Positions 23,240 through 34,859 of a stretch of DNA of 64,000 nt are shown piece by piece. The translations under genes were made by a program, and so were the position numbers. The stretch is taken from NCBI GenBank assembly GCA_029844215.1, contig CM056723.1, positions 1,138,980 through 1,202,979 of the forward strand, read 5' to 3'. The stretch comes from Przewalskia tangutica. Its lineage: Eukaryota > Streptophyta > Magnoliopsida > Solanales > Solanaceae. Positions within the stretch are counted from its first letter, which is position 1. Each line of letters starts with the position of its first letter. Under the pieces are notes generated by a model. The model was not told the origin of the DNA and searched no databases. It saw nothing but the letters and a program-made list of their open reading frames with translations.

Positions 23240-24180
23240 CTCTTACGAGTTGAATATTAGGGATTGGAACCATCAGAAACACCATCCAAGGGCCCCTTCC
23301 CCTTCTTGGAAAATCTCAAAATTGCTGACCTGCACCATGAAAATAGATGGAACCTTGGTAACATATCCTTTGCACTCCCAAGCACTATCACTGATTCCAT
23401 TAATAATATTTTCATCCCTAACTATACTAAGGATGATAGTTTTGCTTGGAACCTGACAAGTAATGGGAAATTCAGCTCAAAGTCCGCCTACAACATCATT
23501 GATGCCAGCATCAAAACACAACACTCTCCAACTGGGAATTTTTTTAACTGAATCTGAAGACTCAATGCCCCTAATAAAATAAATTTCTCCATGTGGACCT
23601 TTCTTTCATCATGGAAGACTCCCCAAAAACAGTTCTCTCTCCTCAACAGGAATCAACATTCCTAACCTTTGCCATCACTCTTCTTTCAATGTCAAAACTT
23701 TGTCTCATTCTGGCAGGAAGTCTGCAGCAAAGAAAAAATTCCAGATGGAGGGCATAGAATAACCTATGACCGAACCAATTGGCAATCAAATTGTGAGGCA
23801 ATCCAATCAAAACCTTATAACCACCTCCTTAGGTGGATGGATCTCATTCCTTTCTGCCGATGGCACATATGGCTTAACAGAAACAAAAATCAGTACAATA
23901 ATCTCCATAACCCTTTGAGCTATGAAAATGCCCTCAATGCTGCTATTGAGTATGTAATGCTGATCAAGAAGTCACAAAATGCTAGACAAAACATTACCAT
24001 CAACATTAAGTGAAACCCTCATAAAAAGGGTAGCTACAAACTCAACATAGATGGAGCTTTCTTTGAAAACACCCACATTGGTGGGATAGACAATAGCGGA
24101 AATTGAATCTGTGGGTCTGTCAAAGGCTTGCCACATACTACCAGTCTACCACTACTCTTGCAGAATTAACTTCTTTGTTG
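23240..24180 (+). pseudogene. L1-type LINE C-terminal remnant (zf-RVT and RNase H)
   Basis: Pieces of the reverse-transcriptase zinc-binding region are readable: NGKFSSKSAYN near 23460-23500, then an APNKINFSMWTFL segment near 23570. A linker is open at 23669-24013, and the start of a plant-type RNase H domain (KLNIDGAF) follows near 24040. Stops and frameshifts break it, and the upstream endonuclease and RT are absent. This fits a 5'-truncated plant L1/non-LTR copy. Confidence 0.7.
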
Positions 24181-24189
24181 TAAGGACTG

Positions 24190-25580
24190 GAACTAGCACA
24201 CTAGCCAGGGTATATACACAGACCTTACATTTACCTTGATAGGTAAGAGTGGTTGTTTCTAAGAGATCCTCGGCTCAGGACAAGCACAACAGAAAAAAAA
24301 AGTCAGACCCAGTAAAAAGTTTAAAGCAAAAATATTGTTAGCAAACACGAATACGTCGTGATAGCGCATCCTGAGAAGAAACAGTATTTACGCAGATAAA
24401 TGAGATAAATCAAGTACATTCAAGAACGCATAGCAGAAGAAATAAAACTACAGAAGACTATAGAGCGATACTACGCCTATTCGTATGATATGCTAAGCAT
24501 ATCTACAGTAATAACACTACACCTACCAGTTTGTAAATGTAAGTAGGACTACGCTCGACTACCTACTACCCTTCTACCATAATCCGTGACCTCCACAACC
24601 CCCTATCTAAGGTCATGTCTTCAGTAAGTCTCATGCTCCATATCTCGTCTAATCACCTCGCCCCAATATTTCTTCGGCCTACCTCTACCCCTCATGAACC
24701 CGTCCATAGCCAACCTCTCACACCTCCGCATTGAGGCATTTGTGTCTCTACTCCGCACATGTCTAAAACATCTCAACCTCGCTTCCCGCATCTTATTCTC
24801 CACCGACGTCACTCACACTGATATCATTTCTAATCATATTCATTTCTAATCATATCCTTCCTTCCTTGTATGCACACACATTCATCCCAGCATCCTCATC
24901 TCCGTCACTCTCATTCTTTGGATGTGCGACGCCTTGACTGGTCAACACTCCGTCCATACAACATAGTTGGTCTAACCACCACCCTATAAAACTTGCATTT
25001 TAGCTTTGGTGGCACCTTTTTATCGCACAAGACTCCAGATTCAAGCCTCCATTACATCCACTCTGCTCCAATATGATGTGTGACATCGTCATCAATCTCT
25101 CAATTCTCTTGGATAATAGATCTGAGTTACTTGACGCTTACTTGCTTCGGAATGACCTGGGTCCCAAGTCTCACCTTCAAGCATGTCTCACCGTCTCTCT
25201 CGTTGATGAATTTGCACTCCAAGTATTCTGTCTTAGTCCTACTCAGCCTGAACCCTTTAGACTCCAGGGTCTGTCTCCAAACCTCTAACTTAGTGTTCGC
25301 CCCACTGCGAGTCTCATCAATCAGAATTATGTCGAATAACATATGTCATGACACCTCCCATTGGATTTGTCGCGTCAGTTCATCCATCACCAAGGCAAAT
25401 AAGAATGTGCTAAGAGTTGATCCCTCGTGCAGCCCCATTGTCACAGGAACGAAATGCCAACAATATGAAAAACAAGCAAAAAGAGTAAACCCTAACAATA
25501 GATAATTAACTGAATTCATGTCGATTTCAATTAAACACTTCAAAATATGTTGAATGATCTGAACATAATCGAGCAAAGAT
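24190..25580 (-). mobile_element. RTE-type LINE, 5'-truncated and mutated
   Basis: On the minus strand the RT reads GLHEGSTLS (25430-25480), then a damaged active-site region (MLFDIILIDETR, about 25300-25345, where F-A-D-D is expected). It continues as VWRQTLESKG and ECKF (25190-25270) and the C-terminal MREARLRC, RRCERLA and RGRGRPKKYWG (24640-24800), with the end near 24566. The 3' UTR then carries a TS-like tail at 24190-24310 (aggtctgtgtat) that lacks its last part. Frameshifts separate the pieces. Confidence 0.8.
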
Positions 25581-26159
25581 AATAGTAAAACATAACTTTT
25601 TTAGAAGCAGAATGAGAGGGTATGTTTTTTCTGTAAGGTTAGGAAATTCGAGAGTAATCTCGGCTTCTTCTTCTCGATGATGTCCCTGTGAGTGTCACGC
25701 CTCTGATAAGGGCTCGATCCTGAGAATCAATCCCAATCGAATCTATGGAAGGGAGACCCTCTATCCTCTTAATCTTTAGAGTAGATATTATATATAGAGA
25801 AGATCTAGAAATCGGCCTATGAAAGGAGGAAGAAGAAATCGGTGATCCAGAAGATAAATGCTCTATTGATCATGTATTATCTAGGAACTTTCTCTTGCCT
25901 TGTTCTTATGCCTATTGGTGAATCAGATGTTCTTCCCCCAGCCAAGACTGATTAGCTCAATAGATGATTTAAGTGTTAAAGAAAATTACCTTTTTGGCAG
26001 ATTCGAAGCCCTAACCCAATCCAATTTAAATTTCAATCAGCTTCCACAAATGCAAATAACAAGTTATTCAAAGCTAACACCATCCGAGAAATAGTACACC
26101 ATAATAATAGACGATTTAACTGAATTCATATCGGTCTTAATTAAATATTTCAAAGGAAA
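25581..26159. other. Intergenic
   Basis: No gene or repeat is recognised. The open frame at 25900-26094 has no known motif. Confidence 0.35.
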
Positions 26160-26189
26160 AAGATGCAAATATACCCGTCAACTTTGTAT

Positions 26190-26725
26190 TATAGAGCAGA
26201 TATACCTCGTTAAAAAAGTGATGTATATATACTCATATCGTTACACAAATGGTGCAAATATATCGTTTAACTAACTGAATATTTTTTAAAATTATTTAGC
26301 TTATTTTTTAATTAAAAAAGTCACATGACTTTAAAAAAAAGTACTCATTTTCATTAAGTAAATTAATTTTTTTAAAGCAATTTGGTAATTTTTTTTCTGG
26401 TGGGTTGAGTGCATTTTTTGTTTTAAATATATGGATAGACTTAATTTTTTAAAGCCACATAGATATTTTTTTAAACGATCCAGATCCGACCCATAAAAAA
26501 ATAGTATCACATGGATTTTAAAAAATAAGTCTACTAAAAAATAGGTAAACTTATTTTTTAAAGCCTCGATTTTTAAAATTAAAAGTTAAGCTAAATGACT
26601 TTATAAAAAAATACGTTAGTAAAAAGGCTATATATTTACACCATTTGTGTAATGATAGGGATATATTTGCACCATTTGTTAACGACAGGGTATATATGCA
26701 TCACTCTTTTAACGACTTATGTATT
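26190..26725. repeat. Foldback element with long inverted arms
   Basis: The left arm (about 26208-26262) and the right arm (about 26628-26720) are inverted copies sharing 'acacaaatggtgcaaatata' and 'cgttaaaa-agtgatg-atatata'. The right arm has the 'caaatggtg-aaatata' unit twice. Interior AT-rich segments also pair (ttagctta near 26300 with taagctaa near 26587). The structure suggests a foldback or MULE-type MITE. Exact ends and a target duplication were not fixed. Confidence 0.6.
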
Positions 26726-27724
26726 CTTGTCGATACTCTCTTTAGAGATTTTGTAGATGAGTCATGTGTTGTACAATTGTTCAGTACTAGTACTGCCTTG
26801 TCAGTCTCATTATGTGTATATCTAGTAGGATGAGATCTTCTGTTCATAGGTCTTATATTGTATTGTTTCACATTTATCATTAATGAGGTCTTGTCGGCCC
26901 ATGCAGTTGTATGTTTCCAGAATGATGTTCAGGTGGTACGTTCGGGCTGTCCAGGCGTCGGGTGTCAGCCACACCTTTCAAGAGTAGGGTGTGACAAGAA
27001 CTTCTCAGGGACGGGTTAGTCATACGACTATGAAAAATCTATAGTGTCAGAAAGTATACTTGTTTCTGGCTTAGGGTCCTCTAAATTCACAACGAAGTGA
27101 TTATTTAACCAGCTTAAACTCGAACTTTGTCGTGAATTGTTACATTGGTTTAAATAAGATATTTTTGATGATTATAAATTGGATGATTTCACATGTATGC
27201 TTGCCCCAAGTAAAATACTAATGGTTGATTTTATTACTCACTCAATCGACATGACTGACCTCATTTTTCTTTATTTTTATTTTCCTACAAATAATTCGAC
27301 GATGACGATATTTTGATCCAGGTAGAGTGTTAGGCAGAGCTGACAACTGATCCTGTAAGCCCCGCACTTGCTTCACGTGGACCATCATTTTGTTGACTAC
27401 TGTAGTATATTAGTTCTTCAAATCCTAGAGTTTTTCTCCTTAAATCGGACTTGTAAATCTTGTTTTGACGTGTGTTAGTAAAGAAATGGCTTGGAATTTA
27501 TAGTTTTTTGAAAGCAAATGATTTGGGCTTGTGATGTTCTTTTGAACTTAGTAGGTTGTTATTAGAATATGTTGGGTTCTTGTTTACACATGTTTGAGTC
27601 TATGGATTGCTCCCGGTATAGAGGAAACTCTGACGATTTTTTTGCGTGAAATGGTTCAGGCTTGCTCGGTGGGCTTAGGCTTACTGAGCGTCGATCATGA
27701 CTTAGGTGGATGGGTCGTGACAAA
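26726..27724. other. Intergenic, possible LTR remnant
   Basis: No gene is seen. Phrases such as 'gggtgtgacaa' and 'gggtcgtgaca' resemble LTR ends of gypsy elements in this genome, but no pair of LTRs or coding region was found. Confidence 0.3.
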
Positions 27725-27850
27725 GTAGGTGCCATCGTCGAAAAAACTGCAGCAATAACCGCAATTCAGGAAGTAGGCGCCGCCGTCGAAGAAACTGAAT
27801 CAATAGTCGCAGTTGAGGAAATAGACGTTGCCGTCGAAGAAATTTAATTC
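27725..27850 (+). repeat. 48-bp tandem repeat, 2.6 units, open in one frame
   Basis: Units lie at 27725-27772, 27773-27820 and 27821-27850 (partial), each with 'gtcgaagaaact'-like cores. In one frame they encode degenerate 16-residue repeats (VGAIVEKTAAITAIQE and VGAAVEETESIVAVEE) that run into a stop. No start codon or larger gene was found around them, so this may be a minisatellite or a relic of a repeat protein. Confidence 0.55.
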
Positions 27851-27890
27851 TTAATTAAACCCAACTTCAACTATATTCACTTGGAACCTA

Positions 27891-28212
27891 GGGTGTGTTT
27901 GGTACAAAGTTTTTAATTTTTTTATGTTTGTTTGATCAAAAAATTAGAAAATATTTTTTCTAGGAAATAAGTTTCTTAGAAATTAGGAAAATGATTTTTC
28001 TAGTGAAAATAAGGGAAAACAAGTTCCACAAATGACATTTCACATTGATTGTGCTCCCCCCATCTTTCGAACACACCTCACCTTCACCCCACTTCATTGG
28101 TCCTTATCCGCACCACCCACACCCCTACCCCCACCTCTTGTACTATTTGTTTAGATTATATATAAACACAATAATAAGTTTTTGCTTACCTCCCTTTGTA
28201 CCGAACACACCC
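27891..28212. repeat. MITE with 19-bp terminal inverted repeats
   Basis: The left end 'gggtgtgtttggtacaaag' and right end 'ctttgtaccgaacacaccc' (28194-28212) are inverted with one mismatch. The interior has no transposase. The superfamily is uncertain because the flanking duplication is not clean; a Harbinger/Tourist-like or hAT-like origin is possible. Confidence 0.7.
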
Positions 28213-28411
28213 TTAATATCATTTCCTCCTGAAAAACTTATCTCCTACGTACTAGTGCAAATGAAACTCATGTTGTATCCACTTTTACACACCTAATTAT
28301 TTGAACATTATTATTCCTAATGGAATTGTATCCTTTTTAACTCTGTTTAACATGTTATAGCTTTTTATATTTACACAAAAACATGAACAAAGGTCAAGCA
28401 CCAAAGTTGAA

Positions 28412-28650
28412 TGTTAAAATATATATTATTAATTACTATTAATAATATAATTATGTAGAATCATATGTATATGCTAAATAGTACTATGTATTAATGTAGG
28501 GGATATAATAGTATTAATATAGGAATATATTATGGGATAGCATAGGAGGATTTTAGGGAAGACTTAATTTTCCTATTAATTGTTACTTGGTGTATATATT
28601 ATTACCATTTGTGATGAATAAGATTAAGGAAAACATTCCAAACTCTTTCA
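28412..28650 (+). repeat. Outer copia 5' LTR
   Basis: It starts with TG and ends with CA ('aactctttca'). It matches the LTRs at 42970-43203 (same strand) and 29417-29653 (opposite strand). Confidence 0.9.
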
Positions 28651-28662
28651 TGGTATCAGAGC
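28651..28662 (+). other. Primer-binding site (initiator tRNA-Met type)
   Basis: 'tggtatcagagc' directly follows the LTR and is the standard plant initiator tRNA-Met complement. Confidence 0.85.
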
Positions 28663-28806
28663 ATAAGGAAAAGATCCTCAAATATTTTTCTGGTTTCCTT
28701 CCAAAATCCGGTCATCTTCCTCCTTGGTTTTTACTTTGACCGAAAATTATCATCAATTTTGTAATTTTTTTGTTTTTTTCCTACATTATTGTTCTTACTC
28801 ACAACC

Positions 28807-28925
28807 ATGTCTGAATCAAAATCTTCGTTTCACTCAACCCTTACTATCTCCAACATCAAAACACATATTTCTGTCAAACTACAGATGTAAACTGTTCACA
28901 ATGCAATATGGGCGGAGTTGTTCAA
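28807..28925 (+). pseudogene. copia gag N-terminal fragment
   Basis: The reading starts MSESKSSFHSTLTISNIKTH, as expected for a copia Gag start after the leader. It hits a stop within 30 codons, then continues with an 'IWAELFK'-like stretch and stops matching at the inversion junction near 28930. Confidence 0.6.
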
Positions 28926-28929
28926 AATA

Positions 28930-29416
28930 TGTTGTAGGGCTCACAAATTTCTTCATCATATAATTCCACCGAAAATGGTACAACAACGGAACAATCATCT
29001 AACCCAGACAAAGAATTGTGGGATATCAGCTGGGACATGATATTCTTGCGAAGAGAGTCTAAAGAGGTTGTTAGGATAATATCATCTACATATAAGAGAA
29101 TATAAGCAGTATGATTACCCTGGTGATAAATAAATAGTGAATTATCCGAATTTGTTTGAGAAACCCGTTGAACACAAAATCGCAAACCGCTTGTACAAGT
29201 CCACGGGAGCATGTTTGAGACCATATAATGATTTTTAAGTAAACACACATGATTGAGATATTGAGGAGGACTCGTACTTGATGGTTGGTGCATGTATACA
29301 GTCTCACTCAAGTGTCCATGTAAGAAGGCATTCTTGACATCCAATTGATGAAGTGACCATCCTTTTGAGAGGGCTAGACAGAGAACAATTCTGATGGTTG
29401 CTGGTTTAACCACTAT
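28930..29416 (-). pseudogene. Inverted copia RT fragment joined to an LTR end
   Basis: The minus strand reads RT from VVKPATIRIV through LLYVDDIILTTS to about the RKNIMSQL motif, then unrelated text. Its first base abuts the CA end of the inverted LTR (29417), so the LTR terminus is joined directly to internal RT sequence. Confidence 0.8.
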
Positions 29417-29653
29417 GAAAGAGTTTGGAATGTTTTCCTTAATCTTATTCATCACAAATGGTAATAATATATACACCAAGTAACAATTAATAGGAAGATT
29501 AAGTCTTTCCTAAAATCCTCCTATACTATCTCATAATATTTTCTATATTAATACTATTTTATCCCCTACATTAATACATAGTACTATTTATCATATACAT
29601 ATGATTCTACAAAATTATATTATTAATAGTAATTAATAATATATATTCTAACA
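29417..29653 (-). repeat. Inverted copia LTR
   Basis: It is the reverse complement of the outer LTRs: 'tgaaagagttt' on the left and 'atattctaaca' on the right. On the minus strand it follows RNase H and the polypurine tract correctly, so it is the 3' LTR of the inverted copy. Confidence 0.88.
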
Positions 29654-30098
29654 CTCCCCCGCAATCGAAGTCGGAGGAGGGCGAATGCTGAGACTGTCTC
29701 GAAATTCTTCAAATAAGATCAGCGGAAGCCCTTTGGTGAAAATATCTGCGATCTGATGTCGCGTCGGGACATGTAACATTCACACTTGTCCGCGAGCCAC
29801 CTTTTCACAGATAAAATGAATATCTAACTCAATATGCTTAGTGCGTTGATGATGTATTGGATTCCCTGAGAGATAAATTGCACTAATGTTATCACAGTAT
29901 ACCATAGTGGCTGTCAGAATAGGACAATGAAGCTCAAGTAAAAGATTCTGAATCCAACGTGAGTCAGACACAACATTGGCTACCGCACGGTATTCGCCAA
30001 AGATCGAACGTGATATCGCGTGTTGTCTTTGAGGACCATGATATTAAATTATCACCGGCGAAGATGCAATAACCGGAGCGAGCGCAGTGTCCGGACAT
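29654..30098 (-). pseudogene. Inverted copia RNase H, C-terminal part
   Basis: The minus strand reads WIQNLLLELHCP, MVYCDNISAIYLSGNP and HQIADIF, ending in FRDSLSIRPP before the polypurine tract. The N-terminal part of the domain is found at 39416 onwards, on the far side of the gypsy insertion. Confidence 0.85.
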
Positions 30099-32584
30099 TG
30101 TTATACCTCGTGGTTCGTGCCGCGATGGGCTACGCGAAGGAGTTAGGACTCAAATCGTAAAACTTGGTCGGGGCCTCGTGGCTGGCGCCAAGGCGGAAAT
30201 TCATGGCGCGGAAATCGGGCCGCGCGCTAAAGTTCCGAGAGTCCGCAGAGTTGCGCGCCACGGACGCAGGGCGCGCCGAGGCGGAAATTTGGGCGGAAAA
30301 ACTTAGAAAGTCCGATTTTTGTTTTAAAGAGGCCATGAGGGTGAAGTGTCCCCATCCATCCGATTTACCTACATGCATTATATTGACCAAGACTTGGTCA
30401 TTTCTTTCAACTTTTCATCTTTACACTCCATCTCTCTCTAAGTTAAAAGCTCATCCTTCTCTCTAAATTCCCGAGAGGAATTCTAGCCTAAGGGAAAAAT
30501 CAAAAGTGTAATAGGAAGGAAAGGTTATTACAAGCTTGTGAAGACTATTGTGGTGGTGTTCTTGGAGAAAAGGCTAGCAAGGTGTTGGAATAAGTTTGGC
30601 TAAAACTTAAGGTAACATTTCTTCTCTTGTAGTTGGTTTTGGGTGTTGCATGTTTAATAGGAAGAACTTGTAGTTGGAAAATGCACTTAGAGTAGTTGCA
30701 TGTAAGAAATGAGGTGTGATTATGAAAGAATTGGTTAGGGGGATTTTATGAGCATGTTGTTGCCTAAATACTACATTAGACTTGTTGGGTTAGTTGTTGT
30801 AACTTGTGGGGCTGAATTTTTACACACCAAAGTTTAGGTGTGTAATCCCCTTGGTGTTGGTTGGTTGTTGAGCCTTAAACATGGCATTTGAGCGTTAAAA
30901 ATCGACATTGGAAAAGGTGGCATGTATGTAGAAACAAAGGAAACGCCCAATTTTCCGTAGGAAATTGGTGACTTTAACTTGGGAAAATTCTGCATTGTAA
31001 TTAGAGTTTGATAAACGTATTGGTCATTTTAGGTTGACATACTACGCATGGTAAATTGGACTTAGCTTGTGGATTGACCAAGAGGTATGTGGAGCTTTCC
31101 TATCTCGAGCATGATTAGTTGTACTTATGTAGTACGGTAGACGTCAAGATTTGGAAATCTTCGTTTGTTATAAGTATTTGATACTTGCTTCGCTTTAAAA
31201 GAAAAGTATAAAAATCCTGGACTTAAGGAATGTGTTTTACTATTGTTTAACTCTAATATAACGGCTTTATGGGAGTTAGTTATATTAGTTTGTGAAAGTT
31301 TAATGGAGAAAGGTTTTTATGATTTGAACTTTTGGACGTAAAATGCTTATAAGGCATGAATTGCCTAAGGTTTTACAAGAAATGAAGTCACTTAATTTAG
31401 AAGCTTGAGATAGTTTTAAGAGGAAATGTGACTTGTTTTGAAAAGAAATCGTAACTTGATACTATGGTGATTAGTATCTTGGAATTTTTGTATAAAAAGA
31501 GTTATTTCTTAAAAGGTTAGAGGTACATGATACTTGGGTTAAATTCCAGGATTTTTATTAAAAGACATGATCGTGCCTTAGGTATACTAAAATGAGAGGA
31601 TGTATTAATACTATTAATAAGAAGTTAGGTGATTCTTAACTTGCTTAAGTTATGATAGGCCGGTAGTGCTTATGTTGTGATGCGATAGTGGTAGTGCTTA
31701 TGTTATGTTTATTAGCCGATGAGCTATGTTATATATATTTATATTGTTACGTAAACCGGGTTATTATTTATGCCATGGATTTGCTACCCATGACGAAAGC
31801 GCGCCAGTACTCACGCGGATCCGACCATAGGATCCACGGGTGAAATAGTCCCACGCGAGTACGCGATGGTACTCATGCGGATCCACGGGATCCATGCGGG
31901 TGAAATAGTCCCACGCGGGTGAAATAGTCCTATGACGAGGCGGATGACCTCATGCGGGTCCACGGGACCTATGCGGGTGAAATAGTCCCGCGAGTAGGAT
32001 TGCTTAATGATACTACGCGAGGTACCTGTTTTGATCATGAGCTTCCTATTTTTACGCAGATATATACATACATTTGTTACTCTCATTGTTAGTAAGGCAC
32101 AGCAAGGTAAACCGATTTTCGCCTATAACTCCAAATTATATTTTGACTTATGATATTATTACGATTTTCCGCCGCATATTTGGTACATGCCAGATCGACC
32201 TCCTTCGGCCGCGTTCATGCCGCAGTTGAGGTTCATAGCTTGGCGATCCGCACTCTTAGGATCACGGTTCGGTTCTCGGAAGACTCCATTTCTCCCGAGG
32301 CCTCGCTTTTGGCACGATTCCCGAGGTTGTAGACTTTTGTACATTCGGGGTATGGCGGGCCCCGTCCCGTCATAGTGTTATTCATTCTGTAGGTCCGTAG
32401 TCTTGTCGAACTTGGTTCGCAAGGATGCGATCGTTGGTTTATGTATTTGGGTTGGCCATTTTGGGCTAGACTATTCTATATCTTAATGGTTGTTTATCTT
32501 GAGTTTACATTCCGCCGTTTTCTCGATGTTGTGTCATTGTGGTGCCCGGTTAAGGCACCGGCCACGGTCCGGTTCGTCGTGACA
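30099..32584 (+). repeat. gypsy 5' LTR
   Basis: It runs from 'tgttatacctcg' to 'gtcgtgaca'. AT-rich parts are nearly identical to the 3' LTR, while GC-rich parts (first 250 bp, 31800-32000, 32180-32580) differ by many small indels. A primer-binding-like 'tggtatcgagcg' follows at 32589-32600. Confidence 0.9.
31806..31995 (+). repeat. Minisatellite-like array inside the gypsy LTR
   Basis: A unit of about 20-25 bp with the core 'gcgggtgaaatagtcccacg' recurs four to five times with interspersed 'ggatccacgggatcc' palindromes. The 3' LTR has the matching array at 38612-38795. Confidence 0.65.
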
Positions 32585-34859
32585 AAAGTGGTATCGAGCG
32601 ATTAATCCTCGGAAAGCGGTCTACAGCCGTATCTAGTAGAGTCTTGATTATCGGTGTTGTGCACCACATCTATAATCGTGAGGTCGCAGGATATTTAGGA
32701 TTGGTTTCCATTTCTTCTCACTCTAAGATCGCGCGATAGAGCCGCTGTTAGGGTCGCCTCTCCCTAACAGTTATGGTGTTGCAGCCACGGAAGCACCAAA
32801 TGACCAGGAAGATTATGTGGATTGTGTATCCAGGTTGGTAATACTTGTAGTATAGTTGGTATTGTGACATACAACTATACAAATTTCTGTATGAGGGTCA
32901 CATATGTGTTGCCTAGAATGATTTTAGATTACCAGGATTTGGTAAGGGCTAAATAGATACCGGGAAGGTATGAACAATTAAGGAACTCTCATCGAGGTTT
33001 TACGTGCTAGTTTGAGAAAATTAGGAGACGATGAGTTGTCGGAAGAAGTAATGGAACCTTAAGAAGCTTAATTAAGGGGCCCAATGGGAGACTATGTTTG
33101 TAAATTAAGCTACGTGGTATGCTTAAGAGGATAGTACGGATGAGATCCGTGTGGAGTAAGTAATGGTTGTTGTGACCAAGACGACACGACTATAGTATTA
33201 TGAGAAGTTAGTATACCCGTTTATGGGGTGGGATCAGTTAATAGTAGTCTGCCGCACGACAGGTCACGAGGTACAAGCCCGAGTCTAATTAATCATTTTA
33301 CGAGTTCGCAGACGTATTCCACCGAAACCAAGGTTGTGGCCGGAAATGACCTTATATTGTTTAACTTAGTAGCTCCAAGATCAAGGCCAACTTTATTATG
33401 GAAGTTATGCGTAAGCTAGAATAAGTTTGGAAGTACGGAAAAGAGTACGACCGTAGGAAGTGAGCAACCAAGTGTGAAAGAAATGGCCGTAATCCATGAA
33501 CCTTTATTAGTAACCACACCCGCGAGTGTTGGGTGGTAGCCGAGTGGCGATAATAATCGTTTGCGAACGATACACCGTCGGACCTAGCAGTCGCATGACG
33601 CACGTTGAGGTCATTATGAGTACGCTAGTTGGCCTCATGTTATGCCAACGTGGACTACGGAGAGATTGATTCGGTACGCTTTCCTGGCAGTTTGCCATCG
33701 AGTGGAGAGGAAGGGAAGTGGTAGTAACCGCGAATTATCCTTCCTTCTTGGCGGATTGTTTTTAATAAGTCTGTGTGACTTGTTCATTGGGAAGAATTGA
33801 CGCAGAAAGTAAGTAATACTTGAATTTGAAGGGATTTATGTTAAGTTCCCTTGGAGGTACTTGGAGTTGGTTTGGTGTGGCGGTCAGGGCCACGACCTTC
33901 CGGATAACTTCAAGGAAATGTGCAAGGCAAGAATGAAATAAGTACGGGCGCTGCCGACGGAAAGCTGAGGGCATTTTTGATAGGTTTTGAAAATCTACAC
34001 GATTTTAAGGCGGTGCGTAATGATTAGATATTTACAGGACCACGAGAGGACCCGGTGATTAGGGTTGTGACACCAAAGAAAGTTTTTTGAAGGGAGATAA
34101 GTTCTCTCCCATACATAAAAGGATAGTCTTACGTATTATGGGGTTATGTGTACCCAAGTAGTTAGACGAAGGATGGGAGTCATGACATAAGTTACAGTTT
34201 TAGATAACCGTGGAAAAAGTATTATGTTGGGGGTAATTAAGAACGACGTCACGAAACGGTCAGGGAAGTGTCGTAAGAAAAATGAAGGTAGTACACATAT
34301 TTGAAACTGTACGATTATAGATCAAATTAGAAACACTTTACTATTAATAAGCATAAGGTAGGTTATGACCAGAAGGATAAAAGAGAATACAACTATGGTT
34401 ATGTAAGTTGCACGAGATACAGTTACCCCGGACTAGTGTAAGACCATTAGTAGGTAATGGGCAGTAGGAACACCTCGAGGAAAGGTAGTAGCATCTGTAC
34501 TGACGATAAAGATAGTAAGAGAATACGGAGAGGTAGGGTACCCCAGGACAACTTGAAATAACTTATAAAGGAAAGACGAGTAGACACTCGAACGATAAGA
34601 AATCTTGACAAGTCATTGGATTATGTAATACCGTGAATTGAGGTTGAACACCGGACTATAAGCTTTACGAGCTGAGAGAGGATAATAGGGTTACTACTTG
34701 ACAAGATCAAGGAAGTTTTCCCCCTAAATTGTGATTGGCAGGAAGTCTTAGCCATGCGGCAAGCAAAGGAATCAGATCAAGTATAGTAACCAAGTTTGGT
34801 TGCAACAGAGAAAGGAAACAGAACCATAATCGAGATTAAGGATGCTCGAATATTTTGCA
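32585..34859 (+). pseudogene. gypsy gag / protease / RT region, unreadable
   Basis: By position this should hold gag, protease and the first part of RT. No frame stays open and I cannot recognise specific motifs with confidence, so decay or sequence error is heavy here. Confidence 0.45.

Noticed and set aside
25080..25505. 141-codon plus-strand ORF
   Set aside because: It is the antisense shadow of the minus-strand RTE LINE reverse transcriptase.
28045..28296. 83-codon ORF rich in Pro/His
   Set aside because: It overlaps a MITE and its inverted repeat; low-complexity translation without a motif.
30164..30466. 100-codon ORF at the start of the gypsy LTR
   Set aside because: It lies in non-coding LTR sequence, and the other LTR does not keep the frame.
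31806..31995. CRISPR-like spaced repeats
   Set aside because: Plant nuclear DNA; units are irregular, lie inside an LTR and are repeated in the partner LTR.
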